Shown here in pieces: positions 7,614-17,434 of a DNA stretch of 64,000 bases (positions are counted from its first letter, which is position 1; every line of letters starts with the position of its first letter). Source of the stretch: Halomarina litorea (GTDB lineage: Archaea > Halobacteriota > Halobacteria > Halobacteriales > Haloarculaceae); assembly GCF_024227715.1 (NCBI RefSeq), contig NZ_CP100448.1, positions 2,873,655 to 2,937,654 of the forward strand. Direction: 5' to 3'. The position numbers and the translations under genes are program-made. The notes under the pieces are model-generated. The model was not told where the DNA came from. It saw only the letters and a program-made list of their open reading frames with translations, and did not search any database.

Positions 7614-9197
7614 TTACTCGTTGTTGAGCGCGAGGTACTGCGCGCGGATGATGCGCTCGTCCTCCTCCAGTTGCTCGATGAGTTCGTCGGGCACCTCGCT
7701 GTCCAGCGAGTACACCGTCAGAGCCTCCCCGCCGATGGTCTCGCGGCCGTTGTACATCCCCGCGATGTTCACGTTGTTCTCACCCAGCACCGTCCCGATG
7801 AAGCCGATGACGCCCGGCTTGTCGTGGTTGCGCGCGACGAGCATGTGGCCGTGGGGGATGGCGTCGACGCGGTAGCCGTCTATCTGGACGATGCGCGGGT
7901 CGTCACCCGCGAACAACGTCCCGCACACCCGGATGTCCTCCTCGCCGTCGCTGACGACGACGCTGACGCGCGACTGGAAGACGTCCGACTGGCTGGTCTT
8001 CGACTCGGTCACGTCGATGCCGCGTTCCTCGGCGACGCCGGGGGCGTTGACGGCGTTCACGCGCACTTCGAGCGGACGGAAGACCCCCTTGAGGGCGCTC
8101 GCGGTGACGATTTCGACCTCCTCCTCGGCGATGTCGCCCGCGTACTCCACCTCGACGCTGTTGACCCGGCCGTCGAACAGTTGGACGGCGATGCGTCCGG
8201 CCGTCTCCGCGAGGCCGATGTAGGGGCGGACGCGGGGGAAGGCGCTCCTGTCGACGGAGGGGGCGTTGAGCGCGTTCACGACGGGTTCGTCGTTGATGGC
8301 GGCGATGACCTGGTCGGCGGCGCTCGTCGCCACGTTCTCCTGTGCGGCCTCCGTCGACGCGCCGAGGTGTGGCGTGACGACAATCTCGTCCACGTCCAGC
8401 AGGGGGCTGTCGGGATCGAGCGGTTCGTCCGCGAACACGTCGAGGGCCGCCCCCGCGAGGGTGCCCTCCTCGACGGCGGCGGCGAGTGCCGCCTCGTCGA
8501 CGATGCCGCCGCGGGCGCAGTTCAGGACGAAGCCGTCGCCGAGGCGGGCGAGTTCCTCGCTCCCGATGAGACCCTCCGTCTCCGGGGTAAGGGGGGTGTG
8601 GATGGTGAGGAAGTCCGCCCGGTCGAGCACCTCGTCCAGTTCGGCGAGTTCCGCGCCCAACTGGTCGGCGCGGCTCTCGCTGATGTAGGGGTCGTAGGCG
8701 ACGAGGTCCATGCCGAGTGCGCCGAGGCGCTTCGCCACCTCCTGTCCGACCCGGCCGAGGCCGACGATACCGAGCGTCTTGTTGTTCACCTCGCGGCCGA
8801 GGTAGTCGCCCTTGGCCCACTCGCCGTCCTTGAGGCGGGCGTGGGCCTGCGGGATGGAGCGGGCGACGGCGAACGCCATCGCGACGGTGTGTTCGGCGGC
8901 GGCGCGGACGTTCCCCTCGGGGGCGTTGGCGACGATGACGCCGCGTTCGGTGGCGGCGTCGATGTCGATGTTGTCCACGCCGATGCCGGCCCGGCCGACG
9001 ATGACGAGTTCGGGCGCGGCGTCCAGCAACTCGGCGTCCACCTTGGTGCCCGAGCGGACGATGAGGCCCGCGGCGTCGCGAATCTGCTCGCGGAGGTCGG
9101 CGCCCTCTACGTCGTACGCGGTCACCACGTCGTGGCCCGCCTCGCGAAGCCGGTCCAGCCCGGCGTCCGCGATGGGGTCCGTGACGAGTATCTTCAT
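7614..9197 (-). CDS. serA: D-3-phosphoglycerate dehydrogenase
   Basis: This 527-aa enzyme oxidises 3-phosphoglycerate, the first step to serine. From the start MKILVTDPIADAGLDRL it shows the substrate domain, an NAD-binding fold with LGIVGLGRVGQEVAKRL, the NCARGGIVDE signature, and HLGASTEAAQENVA. The C-terminal 200 residues are the extra intervening domain and a final ACT domain (DKPGVIGFIGTVLGENNVNIA), so this is the long form open to serine feedback. ATG 9197 is chosen because homology begins there, although the frame extends to 9317. It is divergent from serB with 113 nt between. Confidence 0.95.
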   Translation of the reverse strand: MKILVTDPIADAGLDRLREAGHDVVTAYDVEGADLREQIRDAAGLIVRSGTKVDAELLDAAPELVIVGRAGIGVDNIDIDAATERGVIVANAPEGNVRAAAEHTVAMAFAVARSIPQAHARLKDGEWAKGDYLGREVNNKTLGIVGLGRVGQEVAKRLGALGMDLVAYDPYISESRADQLGAELAELDEVLDRADFLTIHTPLTPETEGLIGSEELARLGDGFVLNCARGGIVDEAALAAAVEEGTLAGAALDVFADEPLDPDSPLLDVDEIVVTPHLGASTEAAQENVATSAADQVIAAINDEPVVNALNAPSVDRSAFPRVRPYIGLAETAGRIAVQLFDGRVNSVEVEYAGDIAEEEVEIVTASALKGVFRPLEVRVNAVNAPGVAEERGIDVTESKTSQSDVFQSRVSVVVSDGEEDIRVCGTLFAGDDPRIVQIDGYRVDAIPHGHMLVARNHDKPGVIGFIGTVLGENNVNIAGMYNGRETIGGEALTVYSLDSEVPDELIEQLEEDERIIRAQYLALNNE

Positions 9198-9310
9198 ACC
9201 TCCCCCTGACGGCGGGCGTCGATAACCGTTTCCGACACCGGCCAACCTTGCACTCGCCCGGGCGAGCGCGAACCGGTGGCCTTGAAGCGCCCCACCTCCC
9301 AAGCGAGGGT

Positions 9311-9946
9311 ATGGCACTCGTCGCGTTCGACTTCGACGGAACGCTCTCAGACTCCGAGATGACCGTGCTGCTCGGCGACCAGAACGGCACCGCCGACGAC
9401 ATGGCCGCCATCACCGAGCGAGCGATGAACGACGAGATCGACTACGCCACCAGCCTCCGCGAGCGGGCGGCCCTGCTGGAGGGCCTGCCCGAGGCGGCCG
9501 CCGAACGCGCCTACGCGCAGGTCGAACTCCGCCCCGACGCCGCCCCCCTCGTCAGCGCCCTGCGCGCGGCGGGCCACCACGTCGCCATCCTCACCGGCGG
9601 GTTCGAGCGGGGGGTCGAACGCGCCCTCGAACGCGAGGGCGTCTCGGTGGACACCGTCGTCGCCAACCGCCTGCCCGTCGACGGGAGCGAACTCACCGGC
9701 GAGGTCAAGGGGCCACTCATCGAGGGGACGAAGGACGACGCCCTCGCGGACCTCGCGAGGGACGTCGGCGTCCCCATCGAGGACACCGTCGCCGTCGGAG
9801 ACGGGGCGAACGACCTCCCCATGCTGGAGGTGGCGGCCCTCGCGGTCGGCTACGACCCCAAGCCCGCCGTCGAACCCGTCTGCGACGCCGTCGTCACCTC
9901 GATGACGGACCTCCGGGCGCTGTTCGAGGAGCGCGGCCTGCTCTGA
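9311..9946 (+). CDS. serB: Phosphoserine phosphatase (HAD family)
   Basis: A 211-aa HAD hydrolase beginning MALVAFDFDGTLSD, with nucleophile D7 and acid D9, the second motif in ILTGGF, a motif-III Lys in EVKGPLIEGTKDD, and the metal motif VGDGANDLPML. The match to SerB and its position divergent from serA make phosphoserine the likely substrate, the last step of serine synthesis. The start at 9311 is set by the catalytic motif; an open frame to 9248 has no similarity to SerB. Confidence 0.9.
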   Translation: MALVAFDFDGTLSDSEMTVLLGDQNGTADDMAAITERAMNDEIDYATSLRERAALLEGLPEAAAERAYAQVELRPDAAPLVSALRAAGHHVAILTGGFERGVERALEREGVSVDTVVANRLPVDGSELTGEVKGPLIEGTKDDALADLARDVGVPIEDTVAVGDGANDLPMLEVAALAVGYDPKPAVEPVCDAVVTSMTDLRALFEERGLL

Positions 9947-9963
9947 GGCGGACGTCTGACACA

Positions 9964-9972
9964 CAGTTAAGA
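9964..9972 (+). promoter_or_regulatory. TATA-like element before the 88-aa membrane protein
   Basis: CAGTTAAGA lies about 27 nt before ATG 9996, which favours that codon over GTG 9981. Confidence 0.45.
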
Positions 9973-9995
9973 AGACGGACGTGTTCTCCCGCAGT

Positions 9996-10262
9996 ATGCT
10001 CTCGTGGCTCACCACACTGCCCCGCCTCGCCGTCGTCGGGGTGCTGGTGTGGGTCAGCGACAACCCCCTCCGCGTGTCGGCGCTCGTGATGGCGCTCGTC
10101 GCGGGGGGCGTCCTCGCGCGGGTCCTGCGGGCGGCGGCGCACGCGACGGGGACGACGCTCCGCGACCTGCCGGCGTCGCTGGCGGTCGAGGTGGCGCTCG
10201 GCTACCCGGCGTACGTCGTCGCCCTCGTGGTGGGCGTGGGCGCGTTCGTCGCGTGGCGATAG
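9996..10262 (+). CDS. Small membrane protein, 88 aa
   Basis: The protein has two clear hydrophobic stretches near the N terminus (LPRLAVVGVLVWVSD and VSALVMALVAGGVLARVL) and a third at the C terminus (GYPAYVVALVVGVGAFVAWR), separated by a short polar loop. No motif is recognised. It lies alone between serB and the convergent Tat protein gene. The start was chosen from the TATA-like element upstream. Confidence 0.65.
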   Translation: MLSWLTTLPRLAVVGVLVWVSDNPLRVSALVMALVAGGVLARVLRAAAHATGTTLRDLPASLAVEVALGYPAYVVALVVGVGAFVAWR

Positions 10263-10306
10263 AACAGCACGGTGTGTTCGGGCGGCCGTGTCGCCGCCCG
10301 GACGGT

Positions 10307-11233
10307 TCAGTCGTCGATTTCGACCGCGAACGGCGCGGACTGGGCGACGACGGTGTCGCCGTCGAACAGTTGTGCGACGATGACGTCGACGGCGTCGACG
10401 CCCTCGGAGTCGACGTTCCAGCTGTTGTCCTCGGGGGCGATGCCGACGGTCCCGACCCCCTCGATGGGTTCGTAGGTCGTCACGCCGCCGGACTCCTCGA
10501 CGCGGGCGAGGCCCACCTCGAGGTCAGAGTCGCTGGCGGCGCCGCGGGCGCGCAGTTCGTTCTTGTCGGGGCGGTACTCGGCGCGGGCGATAGAGACGTT
10601 GAAGTCGCCCGTCTCGCCGCTCCCGGCGACGAAGTCGAGTTCGGCTATGAAGATGTTCAGGACACCGCCGGCGTAGTAGCCCTCACCGGACACGATGGTC
10701 CCGAGGGGAACCTGGTCGGGGGTGAGCGACGCCCCGGCCGCGTCGGTGTAGCCCGGGAACGCCATCCGGGGGTCGTCGATGGGGTCGAACTGAACGCCGT
10801 TGACGTGGAGGACCCCGCCGGTGTTGTCGGTGACGACGCCGAAGACGACGTTCTCGGCGGGTTCGAGGACCGCGCTCCCGACGACGAGGGTCAGCGGGTC
10901 GGTGCTCTCGATGGTGCCCGACCCCTTGAACGTGCCGCCGACGAAGCCCTCGGGGCGGTTCGGGAGATTGCCGGCGGACGCCTGGTCCATGGAGAGGACC
11001 GCCCCGGACGGCGAGGTGAGGGTGGAACTCGCCCGGACGTCGAGGGTCATGCCCATCGCGACGATGGTCCCCGTGTTGCCGCTGCCGGAGATGGACGAGA
11101 TGGGACCCTCCACCTCGAACTCGGTGCCCGCCGGGACTTCCTGTGCCGCCGCCGTGAAGCCGAGACCGCTGGTGAGTGCCGCAGCGCCCGCGAGCTTCAG
11201 AACCGTTCGTCTGTTGAATTGAATGTCGCTCAT
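10307..11233 (-). CDS. Tat-exported protein of unknown function, 308 aa
   Basis: The Tat signal is NRRTVLKLAGAAALTSGLG with cleavage likely after AAA around residue 30. The mature part is Gly/Ser/Val-rich with many alternating hydrophobic residues (for example GSGNTGTIVAMGMTLDV and DPLTLVVGSAVLEP), which suggests an all-beta, possibly multi-domain secreted protein; two similar halves can be suspected from repeated GxI/VSGxG patterns but not proven. No Cys is present after the signal, so it is not a lipoprotein. The TATA box at 11258-11268 supports the start. Confidence 0.75.
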   Translation of the reverse strand: MSDIQFNRRTVLKLAGAAALTSGLGFTAAAQEVPAGTEFEVEGPISSISGSGNTGTIVAMGMTLDVRASSTLTSPSGAVLSMDQASAGNLPNRPEGFVGGTFKGSGTIESTDPLTLVVGSAVLEPAENVVFGVVTDNTGGVLHVNGVQFDPIDDPRMAFPGYTDAAGASLTPDQVPLGTIVSGEGYYAGGVLNIFIAELDFVAGSGETGDFNVSIARAEYRPDKNELRARGAASDSDLEVGLARVEESGGVTTYEPIEGVGTVGIAPEDNSWNVDSEGVDAVDVIVAQLFDGDTVVAQSAPFAVEIDD

Positions 11234-11257
11234 AATGACAGCCGTGTGTTCGGAGAT

Positions 11258-11268
11258 GGGTTCATAAA
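11258..11268 (-). promoter_or_regulatory. TATA box of the 308-aa Tat protein gene
   Basis: Read leftward the bases are CCCTTTATGAA, centred about 30 nt before ATG 11233. Confidence 0.55.
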
Positions 11269-11283
11269 GGGTGGACGAAGGAC

Positions 11284-11317
11284 GGGGGCGGTTGGGGAAG
11301 GATAGGGTGGGATAGGG
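11284..11317 (+). other. Canonical G-quadruplex motif in intergenic region
   Basis: G-runs of 5, 4, 3, 3 and 3 are separated by loops of 5, 7, 1 and 3 nt. The tract sits just upstream of the leftward 308-aa Tat gene promoter. About 20-50 nt further right a complementary-type run of C tracts (11336-11375) begins. The rest of the 280-nt gap 11234-11513 shows no gene. Confidence 0.4.
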
Positions 11318-11513
11318 AAGGAACGGGGTCGTTCGTCCCCCGAATGGCTAGGCTCGTACCCCCCGAAACCCCCCCGATTCGCGCCCGTGTTCGCATACCA
11401 GCACGACTCCCGCGACGGCGTGCCAGAGCGAATCCACTCCCGACGCGCGACTCACCACGGCACGCAGTTTGTTTCAGTTCGAAACCAGGGAAAGAGAGCC
11501 AGGGGGCGTCGAC

Positions 11514-12722
11514 TCACCCCCCGCCGAACAGGGAGGCGTGGACCGGCGCGAAGTCCGACTCGGACTCGTAGTTGCCCGCCGTGTCCCTGACGGCGGTGCC
11601 GCGGACGCCCTTGGCGAGGAAGTCGCGGAGTGGCGCGGCGAGTTTCCCCGGTTCGACGAGGAAGGCGTCGTGGCCGTGGTCGGACTCGACGACGTGGTGG
11701 GCGACGGGGGAGTCGCTGGCGCGAAAGGCCTCCGCCACCGTCTCGCTCTGCTCGACGGTGAAGTGCCAGTCGCCCGTGTAGGAGAGACAGAGCGCCTCGC
11801 CGTTGAACGCGGCCAGCGCCGCCTCGTCGCTGGCGTGGCCCGCCGCGAGGTCGTAGTCGTCCATCGCCCGCGTGAGGTAGAGGTAGGAGTTGGCGTCGAA
11901 TCGCTCGACGAACCGCTCGGCCTGGTAGTCGAGGTACGACTCCACGTCGCGGTACGGGAAGAACGCGGCGGCGGGGTCGGCAGGGAACGTGTCGCGTTCG
12001 CCGTCGCGGCCAGCGACGCGCCGCCCGAACTTCGCCTCCATCGAGTCCTTCGAGAGGTACATGACGTGCCCGAGTTGCCGGGCGAGGGCGAGGCCGTTCC
12101 GTGGACCCTCCTCCGAGTCGTAGTAGTCCCCGCCCTGCCAGTCGGGGTCGGAGGTGATGGCCCGGCGCGCGATGGCGTCGAGGGCGAGACACTGCGGGTC
12201 GAGGCGGGCCGCGCCCGCGACGCAGGCCACCCGCGAGGCGTGGTCGGGGTAGCGTTTCGCCCACTCCAGCGCGTTCATCCCGCCGACGCTCCCGCCGACG
12301 ACGGCGTGGAGCGTCTCGATGCCGAGGTGGTCGAGCAGGCGTCGCTGGGCGCGCGTCCAGTCCGCGACGGTGACCGCGGGGAAGTCCGTCCCGTACGGGT
12401 CGCCCGTCTCGGGGTGTTCGCTGGCGGGGCCCGACGAGCCGTAACACGACCCGGGGACGTTCGCGCAGACGACGAAGTACTCCGTGGTGTCGATGGGCTT
12501 CCCCGGCCCGACGACGGTGTCCCACCACGCGCGGGCCTGCCCGCTGGTGTTCTCCTCTCCCCGCCCCTTCCGGGCGACGTGGTGACTCCCCGTGAGCGCG
12601 TGGCAGACGAGGACGGCGTTCTCGCCGTCGAACTCGCCGTACGTCTCGTAGGTGAGTTCCAGTTCGGGGATGGACTCCCCGCACTCGAAGCGGAACTCGT
12701 CGAGTTCGACAGTCTGACTCAT
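11514..12722 (-). CDS. metX: Homoserine O-acetyltransferase
   Basis: The 402-aa alpha/beta-hydrolase transfers acetyl from acetyl-CoA to homoserine, activating it for methionine synthesis. The nucleophile elbow [12 protein letters not shown] places the serine at about residue 145; the oxyanion region ALTGSHH and the late catalytic His in [13 protein letters not shown] are present, and the length fits MetX. Its ATG overlaps the metY stop by four bases (12719-12722), so the two are co-translated. The strict acyl donor (acetyl or succinyl) cannot be read from sequence here. Confidence 0.92.
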   Translation of the reverse strand: MSQTVELDEFRFECGESIPELELTYETYGEFDGENAVLVCHALTGSHHVARKGRGEENTSGQARAWWDTVVGPGKPIDTTEYFVVCANVPGSCYGSSGPASEHPETGDPYGTDFPAVTVADWTRAQRRLLDHLGIETLHAVVGGSVGGMNALEWAKRYPDHASRVACVAGAARLDPQCLALDAIARRAITSDPDWQGGDYYDSEEGPRNGLALARQLGHVMYLSKDSMEAKFGRRVAGRDGERDTFPADPAAAFFPYRDVESYLDYQAERFVERFDANSYLYLTRAMDDYDLAAGHASDEAALAAFNGEALCLSYTGDWHFTVEQSETVAEAFRASDSPVAHHVVESDHGHDAFLVEPGKLAAPLRDFLAKGVRGTAVRDTAGNYESESDFAPVHASLFGGG

Positions 12723-14047
12723 CTGCTCTCACCCTCGATGGCCGCCGACAAGTCCGTGACGATGTCCGCGGGGTCCTCGATACCGACCGAGAGGCGCACG
12801 AGGTCCGGCGTCACCCCCGAGGCGCGCTGTTCGGCCTCGCTCAACTGGGCGTGGGTGGTGGAGGCGGGGTGGATGACCAGCGACTTCGCGTCCCCGATGT
12901 TGGCGAGGAAGCGGACCAGTTCCACGTCCTCGCAGAGGCGCTTGCCCGCCTCGAAGCCCCCTTCGAGTCCGAACGCGACGACGCCCCCGAAGCCGCCCTC
13001 CAGATACCGTCGGGCGGTCTCGTGCGTCTCGTGGGAGTCCAGTCCGGGGTAGGTGACCCACGCCACCTCGGGGTGGTCTGCCAGCCACTCCGCGACGTGG
13101 AGCGCGTTCGCACAGTGCCGTTCCATGCGCAGCGAGAGCGTCTCGATGCCCTGCAGGGTGACCCACGCGTCGAACGGCGACTGCTGGTCGCCGAGCGAGC
13201 GCAGGCCACGCTGGCGAACGGCCTCCGTGAACGCCCGGTCGCCGTAGCGTTCGGCGAAGTTGACGCCGTGAAACGCGGGGTTCTCGCCGCCCACCTCGGG
13301 GTACTTCTCCGGGTAGTCGGCCCACGGGAACGACCCGCCGTCGACGAGCGTCCCGCCCACCGTCGTGCCCGACCCGTGGAGCCACTTCGTCGTGGACTCC
13401 CAGACGAGGTCCGCGCCGTGTTCGAGCGGGCGACACAGGGCGGGGGTGGCGAACGTGTTGTCCACGAGCAGCGGCGTGTCGTGCTCGTGGGCCACCTCCG
13501 CGACGCGTTCGATGTCGGCGGTGACGAGCGAGGGGTTGCCGATGGTCTCGAGGTGGACGTACGCCGTGCGTTCGTCGATTGCCTCGGCGTAGGCGTCGTA
13601 GTCGAGGGTGTCGACGAAGCGCGCCTCGATGCCCCGACGGTGCGCGGTGTGCGAGAGGTAGGCGTGCGTACCGCCGTAGATGGACGACGCGGAGACGACG
13701 TTGTCGCCCGACGAGGCGAGGACGAGCGTCGCGGCGTCGAGGGCGGCCATCCCCGAGGCGGTACAGAGCGCCCCCGTCCCCGATTCGAGGTCCGCAAGGC
13801 GTCGTTCGAGCGTCGACACTGTCGGGTTGGAGATGCGCGAGTAGACGTCCCCCTCGTCCTGAAGGGCGTAGCGGTCGGCCGCGGTGTCGGCGTCCGGGAA
13901 CTCGTACGAGGAAGTCTGGTAGATGGCTGGGGCCGCCGCGCCCGTCGTCGGGTCCGCGCGCTGGCCCGCGTGGACGCAGCGCGTCCCGAACCCCCAACCG
14001 TCGGCGCGGCGGTGTGCCTCCGCCCGTGGTGTCTCGTCGCCGCTCAT
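12719..14047 (-). CDS. metY: O-acetylhomoserine sulfhydrylase
   Basis: A 442-aa PLP enzyme of the Cys/Met metabolism family that makes homocysteine from O-acetylhomoserine and sulfide. Visible are the N-terminal [23 protein letters not shown], the Tyr-rich SRISNPT, the pocket residues [10 protein letters not shown], and the Schiff-base lysine K221 in [11 protein letters not shown]; the long insert before residue 300 ([16 protein letters not shown]) is characteristic of MetY rather than MetB. It is first in a two-gene operon with metX. A TATA box lies at 14073-14081. Confidence 0.92.
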   Translation of the reverse strand: MSGDETPRAEAHRRADGWGFGTRCVHAGQRADPTTGAAAPAIYQTSSYEFPDADTAADRYALQDEGDVYSRISNPTVSTLERRLADLESGTGALCTASGMAALDAATLVLASSGDNVVSASSIYGGTHAYLSHTAHRRGIEARFVDTLDYDAYAEAIDERTAYVHLETIGNPSLVTADIERVAEVAHEHDTPLLVDNTFATPALCRPLEHGADLVWESTTKWLHGSGTTVGGTLVDGGSFPWADYPEKYPEVGGENPAFHGVNFAERYGDRAFTEAVRQRGLRSLGDQQSPFDAWVTLQGIETLSLRMERHCANALHVAEWLADHPEVAWVTYPGLDSHETHETARRYLEGGFGGVVAFGLEGGFEAGKRLCEDVELVRFLANIGDAKSLVIHPASTTHAQLSEAEQRASGVTPDLVRLSVGIEDPADIVTDLSAAIEGESR

Positions 14048-14072
14048 GTTTGTGGTGCATATAGCCCGAACA

Positions 14073-14081
14073 TCCTATAAC
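14073..14081 (-). promoter_or_regulatory. TATA box of metY-metX
   Basis: Read leftward GTTATAGGA-like bases lie about 30 nt before ATG 14047. A second AT-rich CTATATGC at 14057-14064 is too close to the start to act as the TATA box and might be a regulator site. Confidence 0.5.
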
Positions 14082-14158
14082 CACGAGTTACGGCAAGGCT
14101 TGCGGGGAGCGGCGGCTCACAGCGGGGAGAGCGAGGAAAGCGGGAGAGGAGTGCCGCG

Positions 14159-16894
14159 TCAGTCGGTGGTCGCCGTGGCGTCTGCCGGGCGCTGGCGTTC
14201 CCCTTCCGCGTTCCGGCGGTTGAAGAGCGTGAGCGCGCCGAACAGCACCCCACCGGCCACCCGCAGGACGAGGTCGAGGCCCGTGATGGCGGCCACGTCG
14301 CCGCCGAGGCCGAGACCGGTCACGTCACCGACGGCGCTCAGAAGGAGCGTCGGGGCCATGAGCAGGAGTGCGGCGAAGGCGAACAGGGCGCGCTCACCCC
14401 GGTCGGCCGTGCCGTAGAGGTAGCCGATGACCGTCGCGCCCAGTGCGACCACGCCGAGGAACACCCCCGCGACGGGGATGATCACCCCGAACAGGAGGAA
14501 CGCCGGGTCGCTGAACACGCTGAGTCCGACGACGCTGGCGTCGGCACCCGTCCCCTGGATGAGGAGGATACCGGGCGTGAGCGCGAACGCGAAGGGCACG
14601 ATGGCCTTGTTCAGCGAGAGCGAGAACGCCTGTACCCCCGTCTGGAACGGGTCGGACTTGGCGATACCACTCGCCGCGTACGCCGCGACGGCCACGGGCG
14701 GCGTGATGTCCGCGATGACCCCGAAGTAGAGGATGAACAGGTGGGCCGCTATCTCGGGGATGGCGCTCGACTCCACGATGGCCGGCGCGAGCAACGCCGA
14801 GAGGATGATGTACGTCACCGTCGTCGGCATCCCCATCCCGAGGATGATGGCCGACACCGCCGTGAACAGGAGCAACAGGACGATAGAGCCCGCCGACACC
14901 GCCTTGATGAGTGCGACGAGGTTCGGCCCGAGGCCCGTCACCGAGACGACGCCGGGGATGATGCCGGCGGCGGCGACGGCGATGACGACTTCGGTGGCGG
15001 TGCGCGCCCCCGAGTCCATCGACTTCAGGACGAACGTCCCGAACTTGTACGGGCTGTTCTCCGCGAGTCGTGGCCGCCCGAACGCCTCCGCGCTCCGTTC
15101 CGCCGCCAGGTCGACCTGGGCGTCGTAGTCCAGCAGGGGCGCTTCGAGGTACGGCCGGGCGAGCAACACGAGGACGCTCACGACGAACGTGATGGTCCCG
15201 AGGCTGCCGAGTGCGGCAGTCGCCGCCGCCATCGGCGGGAGCCCCGTCCCGCTCGCGCCACTGACCAGCCCCGTCAGTTTCGTCCCCGCGACGAGGTACG
15301 AGGCGAACTCGGCGACGGTGAGCAGGACGATACCGCCGAGCAGCGGGATGCGCGTCCGCTCGTTGTACGCCGCGACGAGTGCGACCAGCGCCATGATGGC
15401 CACGAGCGTGAACCACGCCGACCGCGAGACGGAGAGTTTCGCCACCAGCAGGTAGTACAGCAGGAGGACGATGGGGACGAGGTAGAACCACCCCTTCGAG
15501 AAGTGCGAGCGCAGTTCGACGATGTCCTCCTGCCGGAGACCGCCGATGCCCACCCGCGAGGCCTCGAGGTGGACCATCACCCACACGCCGAAGAAGAACA
15601 CGACGGCGGGGATGGCCGCCGCCGTGATGATGTCCGTGAACGGCACGCCGAGGAACCCGACCATGAGGAACGCCGCCGCCCCCATGACGGGCGGGAGAAT
15701 CTGCCCGCCCGACGAGGCCGAGGACTCCACCGCGCCCGCGAACTCCGCCCGGTAGCCAGAGCGTTTCATCAGCGGGATGGTGAACGCCCCCGTCGTCACC
15801 GTGTTCGCGATGGACGACCCGGAGATGGTGCCCATGAATCCGGAGGCGAGGATGGACGCCTTCGCGGGGCCGCCCTTCCGGGTGCCCGTCGCCGCGTAGG
15901 CGAGGTCGATGAACCACTTGCCCGCGCCGGACGTCTCGAGGAACGCCCCGAACAGGATGAAGATGTAGATGAACTGCACCGACACCGTGACGGGGATGCC
16001 GAACACCCCGTTCTCGGTGTTGTACCAGAGGTTCTGGACGATGGCCGGCCAGTTCGAACTGCTCTCGACGGTGGCGAGGACGCCGATGATGGGCGTGTCC
16101 GTCGAGATGAGGAAGCCGAAGCGGGCGTAGACGATGAACGCCGTCACGATGAGCATGAGATAGACGCCGAGCGTCCGCCGCGTCGCTTCGAGGACCAGCA
16201 GAACCCCGATGGCCCCCAGCACGAAAGCGTACGACAGGTCGCCGATTCCGGCGAGACTGGCGAGGGTGTCGAACGGTGGGAGGACCATCTCGGAGACGGG
16301 CCGCCCCGCCTCCAGTCCGAACACCCGCAGGTTCTGTATCTCCTTGAACTCGGTGACGATGTAGCCCGCCGAGAGTATCGAGAGGAGGATGAGCACGAGG
16401 TCGATGGGCGTCACCCGGTCGAACCCGTCGTCGACCATGAACCAGCGGACGCCGCGCCGGACGCCATCGGTCCCGCGGGTGACGGGGTGGCGTGCGCCGA
16501 GGCGACTGCGCAGGGCGGGTGCGACCCGGGCGAAGCGACTGGAGAAGAACCCGTCGCCGGCCGTCGCCGGGAACAGGAGGAACGCCAGTATCAGCGCGAA
16601 CATCACGTGGATGGCGTTCAACTGGAGCAACTGGAGGGAGCCAAAGTCCAGTTCGACCGGCCCGAGCGAGAGGCGGAATATCTGGCCGCGGGCGGCGAGC
16701 CACATCTGGAACGCCGAGAAGGAGATGCCGACGATCGCGACGGCGATGGCCGCAAAGCCCGTGAGCGACCGGCGGCGCTCTATCTCCTGCAGCAACTCCT
16801 CCTGTTCTTCCTCGCTGAGTGTCTCATCGTCCTGATCGACCCCGCCGTCCGGGCGGGGGATCGGTTCGTCTGGGGTGTGTCTGTCGTCGGTCAT
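14159..16894 (-). CDS. TRAP transporter fused permease (TAXI type)
   Basis: This 911-aa integral membrane protein joins the small (DctQ-like, first roughly 4-6 helices) and large (DctM-like) TRAP subunits in one chain. It begins with a 35-residue acidic cytosolic tail, and the DctM part shows FMGTISGSSIANTVTTGAF and LGMGMPTTVTYIILSALLAP, both characteristic of the sodium-coupled transport core. Length and fusion match permeases that work with TAXI binding proteins. The start overlaps the DUF1850 gene stop by four bases. The substrate is unknown; TAXI systems often take up dicarboxylates such as glutamate, so this is inference only. Confidence 0.92.
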   Translation of the reverse strand: MTDDRHTPDEPIPRPDGGVDQDDETLSEEEQEELLQEIERRRSLTGFAAIAVAIVGISFSAFQMWLAARGQIFRLSLGPVELDFGSLQLLQLNAIHVMFALILAFLLFPATAGDGFFSSRFARVAPALRSRLGARHPVTRGTDGVRRGVRWFMVDDGFDRVTPIDLVLILLSILSAGYIVTEFKEIQNLRVFGLEAGRPVSEMVLPPFDTLASLAGIGDLSYAFVLGAIGVLLVLEATRRTLGVYLMLIVTAFIVYARFGFLISTDTPIIGVLATVESSSNWPAIVQNLWYNTENGVFGIPVTVSVQFIYIFILFGAFLETSGAGKWFIDLAYAATGTRKGGPAKASILASGFMGTISGSSIANTVTTGAFTIPLMKRSGYRAEFAGAVESSASSGGQILPPVMGAAAFLMVGFLGVPFTDIITAAAIPAVVFFFGVWVMVHLEASRVGIGGLRQEDIVELRSHFSKGWFYLVPIVLLLYYLLVAKLSVSRSAWFTLVAIMALVALVAAYNERTRIPLLGGIVLLTVAEFASYLVAGTKLTGLVSGASGTGLPPMAAATAALGSLGTITFVVSVLVLLARPYLEAPLLDYDAQVDLAAERSAEAFGRPRLAENSPYKFGTFVLKSMDSGARTATEVVIAVAAAGIIPGVVSVTGLGPNLVALIKAVSAGSIVLLLLFTAVSAIILGMGMPTTVTYIILSALLAPAIVESSAIPEIAAHLFILYFGVIADITPPVAVAAYAASGIAKSDPFQTGVQAFSLSLNKAIVPFAFALTPGILLIQGTGADASVVGLSVFSDPAFLLFGVIIPVAGVFLGVVALGATVIGYLYGTADRGERALFAFAALLLMAPTLLLSAVGDVTGLGLGGDVAAITGLDLVLRVAGGVLFGALTLFNRRNAEGERQRPADATATTD

Positions 16895-17376
16895 GGTAGG
16901 CGAGAGAGGGCGACGTCGAGCGCGGAGCGGTCGACGACCGAGAGCCGGACGGACTGGCTGTCCGAGAGTTCGACGAGGTCGTACGTGTCGTCTCCGACGT
17001 GGAGTCGGTGGCCCGCGACCGGACCGGGCTTGACGTACAGTTCCTCGTAAGAGCCCTCGGGGTCGAAGACGAACGTCCCGTTCTCGATGGTGACGTTCGC
17101 GCGCGAGGGGAGACCGGCCCCGTACGACTCGAACTCCATGCGCGTCATGACGAGTTCGCCGTCGCGGACCGCGTAGGCGTCGAGGACACGTGTCTTCTCG
17201 ACGCTGTGGGTGTACTCGAGGGCGACGGTCGTGTTCTCCTCGACGGGGGTGACGAGCAGCCGTTCGCCGGTGTCGGCGTCGCTGACGACCAGCGCCTGCC
17301 CGACGGGAATGGCCGATGCGCCCCCCACCGCGAGCAGGCAGACGAGCACCAGCACGGCTCCCTGTGCGACGCGCAT
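16891..17376 (-). CDS. DUF1850 protein of TRAP-TAXI operon
   Basis: The 161-aa protein starts with a signal peptide or membrane anchor (MRVAQGAVLVLVCLLAVGG) and has the DUF1850 pattern: VALEYTHSVEKT, MEFESYGAGLP, and LSVVDRSALD near the end. DUF1850 proteins are found beside TAXI-type TRAP genes, so an extracytoplasmic accessory role in uptake is likely but unproven. ATG 17376 is chosen at the anchor; a longer frame upstream to 17535 overlaps the binding-protein gene and is not credible. It overlaps the permease by four bases. Confidence 0.85.
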   Translation of the reverse strand: MRVAQGAVLVLVCLLAVGGASAIPVGQALVVSDADTGERLLVTPVEENTTVALEYTHSVEKTRVLDAYAVRDGELVMTRMEFESYGAGLPSRANVTIENGTFVFDPEGSYEELYVKPGPVAGHRLHVGDDTYDLVELSDSQSVRLSVVDRSALDVALSRLP

Positions 17377-17434
17377 AGCTATCGAGGGAGAACGCCGCGT
17401 CGAAGCGCTTTCGCGACGTTCTGTCACGGGGATA

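Noticed and set aside
14741-17050. 769-codon plus-strand open frame
   Set aside because: It lies opposite the TRAP permease and DUF1850 genes; the product is an Arg/Asp/Glu/His-rich composition shadow without any domain.
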